NCBI GenBank assembly: GCA_000433115.1
Contig: FR892241.1
Location: 33,710 to 42,968, forward strand
Direction of reading: 5' to 3'
From: Ruminococcus sp. CAG:382
Lineage (GTDB): Bacteria; Bacillota; Clostridia; Oscillospirales; CAG-382
Length of the DNA: 9,259 nucleotides
Shown here: positions 1 through 6,304 of the stretch, piece after piece
Numbering within the stretch: position 1 is the first letter of the stretch
Layout: each line of letters opens with the position of its first letter
Notes under the pieces: generated by a model
What the model was told of the DNA's origin: nothing
The model's database searches: none
The model's input: only the letters and a program-made list of their open reading frames with translations
Translations under genes and position numbers: made by a program

Positions 1-805
1 TCACAGAGCCGCCGTATCCGTTTGCGACCGCAAGCTCATATGCGCTCTTCCCTGCGAGTGATGCGATCCACTGAGCTTCTGTCCCGGTATATCCGTTTTC
101 CTTTGCGATCTCATAAGCGGATTTACCGTTATTTCCGTTTTCGCCGATGAGCGACGAAAGCCATTCGTTGACCGTACCGGTATATCCGTTTTCAACAGCG
201 AGTTCATATGCACTCTTGCCGTCGATACCGCCTTTGCCGTCACTGCCGTTTTTCCCGACAAGAGATGCCAGCCATTCGGTAACGCTTCCGTCAAAGCCGT
301 TTTCGACAGCTATTTCATATGCGCTTTTGCCATCGCTGCCCGAAATACCGTCAATACCGTTCTTACCGTCATTTCCGCTCTTACCGACAAGTGATTCGAG
401 CCACTGTGCAAGCGTGCCGTTATATCCGTTTTCTACCGCAAGTTCGTAGGCTGATTTTCCGTCCGCTCCGTCCTTGCCGTTCGCGCCTGCAAAACCTTCA
501 TTACCGACGAGAGACAAAAGCCAATCTTCAAGCGTGCCTTTGTATCCGCCTTCAACAGCAAGTTCATATGCGCTCTTGCCGTCCTTGCCGTTTTCACCGA
601 CAAGCGAAATGAGCCATTCGGCTTCTGTACCCTTGTAGCCGTTTTCGACCGCAACTTCGTATGCGGATTTTCCGTCGTTGCCGCTTTCTCCCTTCGGACC
701 TTCCGTTACGGCACACGATGTAAGCGTAGAGAGCGCCATCAATGCCGCAATCAGAATTGAAGCGAGCTTTGTCGCACCCGCTTTTCCGTTTCCTTTTCCA
801 ATCAT
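1..805 (-). CDS. Collagen-like repeat lipoprotein, 3' end outside window (partial)
   Basis: Probable surface-anchored lipoprotein of unknown function; 268 residues are visible and the frame is still open at the left edge. The ATG at 805-803 follows a perfect AGGAGG (complement at 813-818) by 7 bases. The N-terminus has basic residues, a hydrophobic stretch (about 15-28) and a lipobox LTSC ending at Cys31, so lipidation and export are expected. The rest is seven copies of a 25-residue module beginning GKSAYE and containing NGY.GT and EWL.SLV, starting at residues 45, 76, 116, 159, 196, 227 and 252 (the seventh is cut). Copies are joined by 3 (before the first), 2, 5, 6, 4, 2 and 0 Gly-X-Y triplets. 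From memory, this repeat style occurs in clostridial surface proteins and phage tail proteins; an adhesin or structural role is inference. The triplet runs are probably too short for a stable collagen helix alone. Confidence 0.88.
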   Translation of the reverse strand, partial: MIGKGNGKAGATKLASILIAALMALSTLTSCAVTEGPKGESGNDGKSAYEVAVENGYKGTEAEWLISLVGENGKDGKSAYELAVEGGYKGTLEDWLLSLVGNEGFAGANGKDGADGKSAYELAVENGYNGTLAQWLESLVGKSGNDGKNGIDGISGSDGKSAYEIAVENGFDGSVTEWLASLVGKNGSDGKGGIDGKSAYELAVENGYTGTVNEWLSSLIGENGNNGKSAYEIAKENGYTGTEAQWIASLAGKSAYELAVANGYGGSV

Positions 806-837
806 GATGTTTCCTCCTGTTGTTTCGACGACATAAT

Positions 838-866
838 ACTACATAATAAGTATTACATATAGTCAA
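838..866 (-). promoter_or_regulatory. Possible weak promoter of the lipoprotein gene
   Basis: On the minus strand a TTGACT (866-861) is followed after 17 bases by TGTAGT (843-838), which matches the -10 consensus at only four of six positions. Transcription would start near 831, giving a leader of about 26 bases. The palindromic box at 844-855 lies in the spacer. The AT-rich context makes other -10 choices possible. Confidence 0.3.
844..855. repeat. Palindromic box TAATA-AG-TATTA, copy 1
   Basis: A 12-base near-palindrome with 5-base arms around a two-base centre. Its reverse complement, TAATACTTATTA, recurs exactly at 1033-1044. This copy sits between the -35 and -10 of the possible lipoprotein promoter, a usual operator position. 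A looser relative with the same arms and a 4-base centre lies at 885-898. An operator role is inference. Confidence 0.35.
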
Positions 867-983
867 CACGCCAAGCGATGATTATAATAAATGTATTATG
901 CATATTTTCTGCTACCAATTTGCCATCGCCGCTGACATATTTCAATTTCATTCGTCTTTTTAATATATTTTTCTCATTTTCGC

Positions 984-1012
984 TTGACAATCGGTAAAGT
1001 GTGTGATACTAT
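984..1012 (+). promoter_or_regulatory. Strong sigma-A promoter reading right, no gene downstream
   Basis: TTGACA (984-989), a 17-base spacer and TACTAT (1007-1012) make a near-consensus sigma-A promoter; the start site would be near 1019. No supported reading frame follows before the terminator hairpins at 1249-1288 and 1292-1347, so it may drive a non-coding RNA. It diverges from the lipoprotein gene. Confidence 0.6.
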
Positions 1013-1032
1013 AAAGGCAATATTATGCGATA

Positions 1033-1044
1033 TAATACTTATTA
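1033..1044. repeat. Palindromic box TAATACTTATTA, copy 2
   Basis: An exact inverted copy of the box at 844-855, placed about 14 to 25 bases downstream of the predicted start of the rightward promoter. The pair could bind one regulator and link the two divergent units; this is inference from position and identity only. Confidence 0.35.
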
Positions 1045-1248
1045 CATACATTGCAAAAGCAAATTTTGTCCGTTTGATACATCACATATCCTTTCTCAAT
1101 TCATTTTTTGGCGTCGAACGAAGATCTTTTCCGCCGCCAGAGCAAGCTGCCGGCTCACTTTCAAAGCAAAATTTCGGTTCGCGGTTCATTATCCGTCATA
1201 ATGCACAGAAATGCCCGTACTGTTTCACATTAACCATCAAAAATATAA

Positions 1249-1288
1249 AGCGCAGAAGCTTCGCGTTGCAAAGCCTCTGCGCTCTTTT
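1249..1288. terminator. Terminator hairpin, probably bidirectional
   Basis: The arms AGCGCAGAAGC (1249-1259) and GCCTCTGCGCT (1273-1283) pair over 11 bases with one G-U. Reading right it is followed by CTTTT; reading left by TTTATATTTTT, which makes it a good end point for the leftward gltA-acn-icd transcript and a plausible first stop for a transcript from the promoter at 984-1012. Confidence 0.7.
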
Positions 1289-1291
1289 AAC

Positions 1292-1347
1292 AAGAATAAA
1301 TCGGGTCACTCCGCAAAAAGCGGAGCGACCCGATTTATTCTTTTTAT
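1292..1347. terminator. Long terminator hairpin beside the icd stop codon
   Basis: A 16-base stem (1292-1307 with 1327-1342), one A-C mismatch (1308 and 1326), six more pairs (1309-1314 with 1320-1325) and an AAAAA loop. On the plus strand the foot of the stem runs into TTCTTTTTAT, a clear U-tract. On the minus strand the stem begins two bases beyond the icd stop codon. It probably ends rightward transcripts and also helps end the leftward operon. Confidence 0.85.
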
Positions 1348-2540
1348 ATCATTGAAGCAATAGCGTCGAGGAACTCAATGCTGCTCACGGACTTCTTGTT
1401 TGCAAGTGACGACAGCGCATAAAGGTCCTTGGTCATAATACCCTGCTCAATCGTCGCAATAACAGCGTTTTCAAGTCTGTCGGCAAACTTCATAAGCTCC
1501 TGATTGCCGTCAAGCTCACCGCGCTTGCGAAGCGCACCGCTCCACGCAAATATCGTGGCAGTCGGGTTCGTCGATGTGGTTTCGCCCTTCAGATGTGCGT
1601 AGTAGTGGCGTTGAACCGTACCGTGCGCCGCCTCGTATTCATAAACACCGTCGGGTGAAATAAGCACGCTCGTCATCATTGCGAGACTTCCGAACGCGGT
1701 TGCCACCATGTCGCTCATGACATCGCCGTCATAATTCTTGCACGCCCATATAAATCCGCCCTCGGAGCGTATGACTCGTGCCACAGCGTCGTCTATAAGC
1801 GTATAGAAATACTCAATTCCCGCTTCCTCAAAGCGTGTTTTGTATTCCGCTTCATATATATCCGCAAAAATATCCTTGAAGGTGTGGTCATATTTCTTGG
1901 AAATGGTATCCTTTGAGGAGAACCACAGTGACAGCTTCATGTCAAGCGCGCAATTGAAGCAGGCGCGTGCAAAACTTGAAATCGAAGCGACCGTATTGTG
2001 CATTCCCTGGACAATGCCCTCTCCGCCGAATGCGTGAATAAGAGTTTTTTCTACGATATTGCCGCCTTTTTCAACGGTAAGATAAGCCTCGCTTCCGGCA
2101 GGAGCCTTTGCTTCAACAGCCTTGTACACGTCGCCGTATGCGTGACGTGCAATGACGATCGACTTTTTCCATGTCGGAATGAACGGAGTGATGCCGTTCA
2201 CAATTATCGGAGAGCGGAACACCGTTCCGTCAAGGATGGCGCGTATGGTACCGTTCGGAGACTTCCACATTTCCTTGAGATTATATTCCCTGACACGCGC
2301 GGCATTGGGAGTGATCGTCGCGCATTTGACCGCAACGCCGTATTTCTTGGTCGCGTTTGCGGAATCGACAGTGACCTGATCATCCGTGTCGTTTCTGTTT
2401 TTAAGCCCGAGATCGTAATACTCCGTCTTGAGATCAACAAACGGAAGGATAAGTCTGTCTTTTATCTCCTGCCAGAGAACACGGGTCATTTCGTCGCCGT
2501 CCATCTCCACCAGGGGAGTTGTCATTCTGATTTTATCCAT
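1344..2540 (-). CDS. icd: NADP-dependent isocitrate dehydrogenase, eukaryote-like homodimer type
   Basis: Oxidises and decarboxylates isocitrate to 2-oxoglutarate with NADP, in the cytoplasm. The 398 residues align along their length with human IDH1-type enzymes rather than E. coli Icd. Substrate residues are in place: the SPNGTIR motif (94-100), Arg109, Arg132 in ARHAYGD and Tyr139, with metal-binding aspartates in LIDDAV (about 250) and YDGDVMSD (271-277). The HGTVQRH stretch (306-312) keeps the Arg-His pair that binds the 2'-phosphate of NADP, so NADP use is expected. The ATG at 2540-2538 overlaps the end of the aconitase gene by 8 bases (ATGGATAA carries both start and stop) and has AAGGAG 8 bases upstream. 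The same frame stays open to 2660, but a start there would overlap aconitase by over 120 bases without a ribosome site. It is the last gene of the operon; hairpins at 1292-1347 and 1249-1288 follow. Confidence 0.97.
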   Translation of the reverse strand: MDKIRMTTPLVEMDGDEMTRVLWQEIKDRLILPFVDLKTEYYDLGLKNRNDTDDQVTVDSANATKKYGVAVKCATITPNAARVREYNLKEMWKSPNGTIRAILDGTVFRSPIIVNGITPFIPTWKKSIVIARHAYGDVYKAVEAKAPAGSEAYLTVEKGGNIVEKTLIHAFGGEGIVQGMHNTVASISSFARACFNCALDMKLSLWFSSKDTISKKYDHTFKDIFADIYEAEYKTRFEEAGIEYFYTLIDDAVARVIRSEGGFIWACKNYDGDVMSDMVATAFGSLAMMTSVLISPDGVYEYEAAHGTVQRHYYAHLKGETTSTNPTATIFAWSGALRKRGELDGNQELMKFADRLENAVIATIEQGIMTKDLYALSSLANKKSVSSIEFLDAIASMI

Positions 2541-4467
2541 TGCTTCTGCTCCTTGTAAGATTGATAAGTCCGCCCGCCGCGAGCATCTTCTTCTGACGTT
2601 CCGAGAAGCTGAACACCAGCTTTGCCGATGTACCCTTTGTGACGTTGCGCAATATCGCACTGCCGTGGCTGAATGCCTTTGAAAGCCCGTCTATCTCAAT
2701 AACATCGCCTTCATCAAACAGATCATAATCAGCGGGATTTTCAAATGTAAGCGGCAGTATGCCGTTGTTTATAAGGTTAGCGCAGTGGATACGGGCAAAG
2801 CTCTTTGCGATGACCGCCCTGATACCGAGATACAGCGGAACAAGCGCCGCATGCTCACGCGATGAGCCCTGACCGTAGTTGACACCGCCGATAATCACAC
2901 TGCCGCCGAGCTTCTTTGCCCTTTCGGCAAAGCACTCGTCGCATACCGCGAAGCAGAATTTCGAAAGATACGGAATGTTTGAGCGGTAAGGCAGTATCTT
3001 CGCTCCCGCTGGCATGATGTGGTCCGTCGTGATGTTGTCGCCCACCTTGAGCGAAACGGGTACTTTGAGAGTCTCCGGCATAGCGGAAGCGAGCGGGAAC
3101 GGCTTGATATTGGGACCGCGATTTACGGTAAGGAGCGCCGCTTCGTCGGGTGATGCCGGCGAGACGATCATGTTGTCGTTGATGCTGAAGTGTTCGACCG
3201 GGGCTATGCTGATCGGCGCCAGCGAGGCAGACGGATCCGTGAGATATCCGTTGATTGCCGAAACAGCAGCGGTTTCGGGTGAAACGAGATAAACCTGTGC
3301 ATCCTTTGTTCCGCTTCTTCCTTCAAAGTTACGGTTGAATGTACGCAGACTGATGCCCGCCGACTTGGGTGACTGCCCCATACCGATGCAGGGACCGCAG
3401 GCACATTCCAGAATTCGCGCGCCGGCGGAAATAATGTCGGCAAGCGCACCGTTTGCGGCAAGCATGTTGTAAACCTGCTTTGATCCGGGCGAAACGGTAA
3501 GCGAAACATTCTCCGCAACCGTCCTGCCCTTGAGGATTGCCGCGACCTTCATAAGATCGTCATACGAGGAATTCGTGCAGGAGCCGATGCAAACCTGGTC
3601 GATTTTCATATTGCCAAGCTCTTCAATTGTTTTGACATTGTCGGGCATATGCGGACATGCCGCCATAGGCTTGAGCTCCGCAAGGTCGATCACATACGTT
3701 TCATCATATTCGGCATATGGATCGGACTCAAGCGGAATATAATCCTCTTCTCTGCCCTGCGCACGGAGGAACGCTCGTGTCGTCTCGTCCGACGGGAATA
3801 TCGATGTCGTAGCGCCAAGCTCCGTACCCATGTTCGTTATAGTCGCTCTTTCGGGGACCGACAGTGATTTGACGCCTTCACCGGCATATTCGATAATTTT
3901 GCCGACTCCGCCCTTGACCGAAAGCAGTTTCAACACGGCAAGGATAACATCCTTTGCCGAGACATTGGGACGCAACCTGTTTTTCAGCTCGATCTTCACC
4001 ATCTTCGGCATGGTTATGTAATACTCGCCGCCGCCCATGGCGACAGCAACATCGAGACCACCCGCACCGAATGCCAGCATACCGATACCGCCTGCGGTAG
4101 GTGTATGGCTGTCAGAGCCGATGAGCGTCTTGCCCGGTTTGCCGAATCGTTCGAGATGTACCTGATGGCAAATACCGTTGCCGGGGCGTGAGAAATAAAG
4201 CCCGTGTTTTTTTGCAACACTTCTTATATATTCATGATCGTCGGCATTTTCAAAGCCCGACTGCAATGTATTGTGGTCTATATAGGCGACGGAAAGCTCA
4301 GTTTTCACTCTGTCAATACCGAGTGCCTCGAACTGGAGATACGCCATGGTACCGGTAGCATCCTGAGTCAGCGTCTGATCGATTTTCAGACCGATCTCGC
4401 TTCCGACCTCCATGCTTCCGCTCCTAAGATGGCTTGCAATGATCTTTTGCGCAATAGTGTAGCTCAT
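2533..4467 (-). CDS. acn: Aconitate hydratase, short single-chain (Aquifex-like) type
   Basis: Isomerises citrate to isocitrate through cis-aconitate, using a [4Fe-4S] cluster. At 644 residues it is much shorter than the AcnA or AcnB classes (roughly 850-900) and fits the short group known as Aquifex-type. Cluster ligands appear as Cys297 in IGSCTNS and Cys357 and Cys360 in CGPCIG. Other family motifs are GSDSHTPTAGG (from 117), TTDHIMPAG (480-488) and YGQGSSREHA (531-540) in the C-terminal swivel domain, so the enzyme looks complete. The ATG at 4467-4465 shares one base with the citrate synthase stop (TAATG) and has AAAGGA 7 bases upstream, which suggests translational coupling. Homoaconitase or a LeuC-like activity is the alternative by sequence alone, but the flanking citrate synthase and isocitrate dehydrogenase argue for aconitase. 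Confidence 0.96.
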   Translation of the reverse strand: MSYTIAQKIIASHLRSGSMEVGSEIGLKIDQTLTQDATGTMAYLQFEALGIDRVKTELSVAYIDHNTLQSGFENADDHEYIRSVAKKHGLYFSRPGNGICHQVHLERFGKPGKTLIGSDSHTPTAGGIGMLAFGAGGLDVAVAMGGGEYYITMPKMVKIELKNRLRPNVSAKDVILAVLKLLSVKGGVGKIIEYAGEGVKSLSVPERATITNMGTELGATTSIFPSDETTRAFLRAQGREEDYIPLESDPYAEYDETYVIDLAELKPMAACPHMPDNVKTIEELGNMKIDQVCIGSCTNSSYDDLMKVAAILKGRTVAENVSLTVSPGSKQVYNMLAANGALADIISAGARILECACGPCIGMGQSPKSAGISLRTFNRNFEGRSGTKDAQVYLVSPETAAVSAINGYLTDPSASLAPISIAPVEHFSINDNMIVSPASPDEAALLTVNRGPNIKPFPLASAMPETLKVPVSLKVGDNITTDHIMPAGAKILPYRSNIPYLSKFCFAVCDECFAERAKKLGGSVIIGGVNYGQGSSREHAALVPLYLGIRAVIAKSFARIHCANLINNGILPLTFENPADYDLFDEGDVIEIDGLSKAFSHGSAILRNVTKGTSAKLVFSFSERQKKMLAAGGLINLTRSRSNG

Positions 4468-5840
4468 TACTGTTTCCTTTCAGAAATACTTGTATATATT
4501 TTCTTGTCGCCGCAAAGTGATTTGTACCCCGGACGGATAATACGGCGGCATGTGACGGATTCTTCGATACGGTGCGCGCACCAGCCCGCCATACGTGCTA
4601 CCGCGAACAGCGGAGTGTAAAGCTCTGGCGGTATTTCAAGCATGCGGTAAACGAGTCCCGAATAAAGGTCAACGTTTGCGCAGATACTGCCGCGGACGCC
4701 CTTCTTATCGCCAAGCAGTGCCGACGACAGCCTTTCAATGGCATCGAGCAGATGGAAATCGTTGCTGTATCCCTTTGCATCCGCAAGCATGACACAGTTT
4801 TCCTTGAGGATCTGCGCTCTGGGGTCCGACATGGTATAGACTGCATGACCCATACCGTAAATAAGTCCCGAACCGTCTCCAAGCTCCTTGTTCATGACCT
4901 TTCTGAGCGCCGCCGTGACCTGCTCATCGTCATACACGTCGCCGATCTCGGCTTTGAGCGCATCCATCATCTCAACGACCTTGATGTTCGCACCGCCGTG
5001 ACGGGGTCCCTTCAGCGCGCCGATCGCCGCGGCAATGGCGGAATACGTGTCTGTACCCGAAGACGACAGCACACGGCAGGCAAAGGTCGAGTTGTTACCG
5101 CCGCCATGCTCTGCGTGAAGCATCAGGCATATGTCAAGCAGACGCGCCTCTTCATGCGTAAACTGGCGGTCAATGCGCATTGTCGAGAGTATATTTTCGG
5201 CAATCGAAAGACCGCTTATCGGCGCATGAAAGAACAGCGACTGATGATCGTAATAGCGTTTTTTGACCTGATACGCATTGACCATAATGGTCGAAATACG
5301 CGCGACAAGCTCGATCGACTGACGGAATATGTTTTCAAGCGAATTGTCCTCCGCATAATCGTCATAGCTGTAAAGAGCAAGCACGCTTCTGCCGAGCTTG
5401 TTCATGATATTGGGCGAAGGCGCCTTGATGATCATATCTTCGATGAAGCCGTCGGGAAGCTCGCGAAGTTCCTCAAGCATCGCCGAAAAACGTTCAAGAT
5501 GAGGTTTGTCGGGCAGATATCCGAAAAGCAGCAGCCAGACAACCTCTTCAAAGCCGAAACGATCCTCCGCAATACAGCCGTTGATTATATCTTTTATATC
5601 ATATCCGCGGTAAAGCAGTTCACCCTCCGCCGGAACACGTTCATATTCATCGATAAAATAGCCGTGAACATTGCTGATGCGTGTTGCGCCTGCGATGACG
5701 CCCGTACCGTCCGCATTTCTGAGTCCGCGTTTGACATTGAAATGCGTATAAACATCCTCCGGGATGTTCAGCGTACTGCGGCAGTCCTCGACGTAGCTTT
5801 TCAGCCGTTCATTGAGCCTTGCGTTGTTTTCCTGTAACAT
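4467..5840 (-). CDS. gltA: Citrate synthase
   Basis: Condenses acetyl-CoA with oxaloacetate to citrate; first gene and first step of the operon. The 457-residue chain is of the longer type seen in Clostridia and Bacteroidetes, with an N-terminal part (about 1-60) not found in the roughly 370-residue forms. The three catalytic residues can be placed: His245 in HAEHGGGNNSTF, His332 in GMGHAVYTMSDPR and Asp391 in NVDLYSG. GPRHGGAN (278-285) and GWCAHRIEE (419-427) are further conserved blocks. The ATG at 5840-5838 has AGGA 7 bases upstream and lies about 24 bases from the predicted transcription start. 2-Methylcitrate synthase is a close relative, but the aconitase and isocitrate dehydrogenase partners favour citrate. 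This is the Si-type fold, unrelated to the Re-citrate synthase of some clostridia. Over roughly 420 codons the gene avoids TTA, CTA and TCA, leaving a long open frame on the opposite strand. Confidence 0.97.
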   Translation of the reverse strand: MLQENNARLNERLKSYVEDCRSTLNIPEDVYTHFNVKRGLRNADGTGVIAGATRISNVHGYFIDEYERVPAEGELLYRGYDIKDIINGCIAEDRFGFEEVVWLLLFGYLPDKPHLERFSAMLEELRELPDGFIEDMIIKAPSPNIMNKLGRSVLALYSYDDYAEDNSLENIFRQSIELVARISTIMVNAYQVKKRYYDHQSLFFHAPISGLSIAENILSTMRIDRQFTHEEARLLDICLMLHAEHGGGNNSTFACRVLSSSGTDTYSAIAAAIGALKGPRHGGANIKVVEMMDALKAEIGDVYDDEQVTAALRKVMNKELGDGSGLIYGMGHAVYTMSDPRAQILKENCVMLADAKGYSNDFHLLDAIERLSSALLGDKKGVRGSICANVDLYSGLVYRMLEIPPELYTPLFAVARMAGWCAHRIEESVTCRRIIRPGYKSLCGDKKIYTSISERKQ

Positions 5841-5870
5841 AAAATCATCCTAACTGAATCAGATGCGCAT

Positions 5871-5899
5871 AGTATATCATACTTCTCATTCCTTGTCAA
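5871..5899 (-). promoter_or_regulatory. Sigma-A promoter of the gltA-acn-icd operon
   Basis: On the minus strand TTGACA (5899-5894), a 17-base spacer and TATACT (5876-5871) form a near-perfect sigma-A promoter with a start near 5864. An inverted repeat, GACTT-N5-AAGTC (5900-5914), abuts the -35 on its upstream side, and CAAAAT-TTC-ATTTTG (5923-5937) lies further out; either could be a regulator site. Neither matches the ATAA-N7-TTAT box of the Bacillus citrate regulator CcpC. Confidence 0.85.
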
Positions 5900-5951
5900 G
5901 ACTTTCTGCAAGTCAAATTCAACAAAATTTCATTTTGCGCCGCTTTTCATG

Positions 5952-5980
5952 TTGATACACTGATTATACAGTCCAATAAT
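5952..5980 (+). promoter_or_regulatory. Possible rightward promoter opposing gltA
   Basis: TTGATA (5952-5957), 17 bases and AATAAT (5975-5980) match five of six positions in each box. No gene follows. A weak interrupted hairpin (6018-6043) with six T at 6045-6050 lies about 60 bases beyond the predicted start and could end a very short transcript. Confidence 0.3.
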
Positions 5981-6105
5981 GAAATACCGTCGTATCGCGT
6001 CGTTTCACTTTTTACGTCGTTCTGCGTGATTCGCACGGCAACGCTTTTTTGCATGAAAACTCATGACACACATTTCAAAACGCAAAGCAACGCCATCGGC
6101 AGATC

Positions 6106-6125
6106 GAATGCATAAATATGCATTC
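6106..6125. repeat. Perfect 9-base inverted repeat
   Basis: Arms GAATGCATA (6106-6114) and TATGCATTC (6117-6125) are separated by AA. The two-base centre is too tight for a hairpin with all nine pairs, so a dimeric protein-binding site is as likely as an RNA structure. No T-tract follows. Confidence 0.45.
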
Positions 6126-6204
6126 AGCTTACACCGTAACCGCATACCGTTTTATACACATTTACGTCGCATACGCGTCATCTTTTTCGTCCGATCTTGT
6201 CACA

Positions 6205-6222
6205 GATTGTTTCAAAACAATC
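6205..6222. repeat. Perfect 8-base inverted repeat
   Basis: Arms GATTGTTT (6205-6212) and AAACAATC (6215-6222) flank CA. It has the same layout as the repeat at 6106-6125 (long arms, two-base centre) but an unrelated sequence. A smaller repeat, CTTAAA-N5-TTTAAG, follows at 6231-6247. Confidence 0.4.
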
Positions 6223-6304
6223 GCAAACTACTTAAACTTCATTTAAGGTTTCGGCAGTATATTTATACACGAAGAGACAGATGCGAATCTCTTTTTCATA
6301 GTTG

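Larger units (their letters stand above)
806..1343. other. Gene-free region between lipoprotein gene and icd
   Basis: This 538-base stretch holds no convincing gene. Its AT-rich left half carries the ribosome site and probable promoter of the lipoprotein gene, a direct repeat of ACATAATA (831-838 and 841-848), the paired TAATA/TATTA boxes and a strong rightward promoter at 984-1012. The right end holds two terminator hairpins. Open frames here (for example 58 codons from 1025) lack ribosome sites and have unlikely compositions. Confidence 0.7.

Noticed and set aside
1..805. CRISPR-like or tandem DNA repeat array, suggested by the regular recurrence of similar bases
   Set aside because: The periodicity is coding: units vary from 75 to 129 bases, differ at third positions and lie in one open frame with a signal peptide and ribosome site.
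1025..1201. A 58-codon plus-strand frame beginning at ATG 1025
   Set aside because: The only purine-rich match upstream (1013-1017) would lie ahead of the predicted transcription start. The peptide has no protein-like pattern.
1077..1230. Minus-strand short frames coding a peptide with QYGHFCAL, then a stop, then MNREPKF
   Set aside because: The two parts are in the same frame split by TGA, which briefly suggested stop-codon recoding or a broken gene. Neither part has a good ribosome site or a recognised family, and there is no selenocysteine signal I can identify.
984..1355. A 123-codon plus-strand frame beginning at TTG 984
   Set aside because: Its start codon is the -35 box of the promoter at 984-1012, it has no ribosome site, and it runs through both terminator hairpins.
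1998..2558. A 186-codon plus-strand frame opposite icd
   Set aside because: It has the same cause, antisense alignment with a codon-biased real gene. It also crosses the icd-acn junction.
2541..2660. N-terminal extension of isocitrate dehydrogenase by 40 residues
   Set aside because: The extension lies within the aconitase gene, reads as a Cys/Arg-rich shadow and has no ribosome site. The start at 2540 has one and matches the family's N-terminus.
4572..5837. A 421-codon open frame on the plus strand opposite citrate synthase
   Set aside because: It is aligned codon-for-codon with gltA, so it is open only because gltA avoids TTA, CTA and TCA codons. Its translation is rich in Arg and His and resembles no family, whereas the opposite strand carries all citrate synthase motifs.
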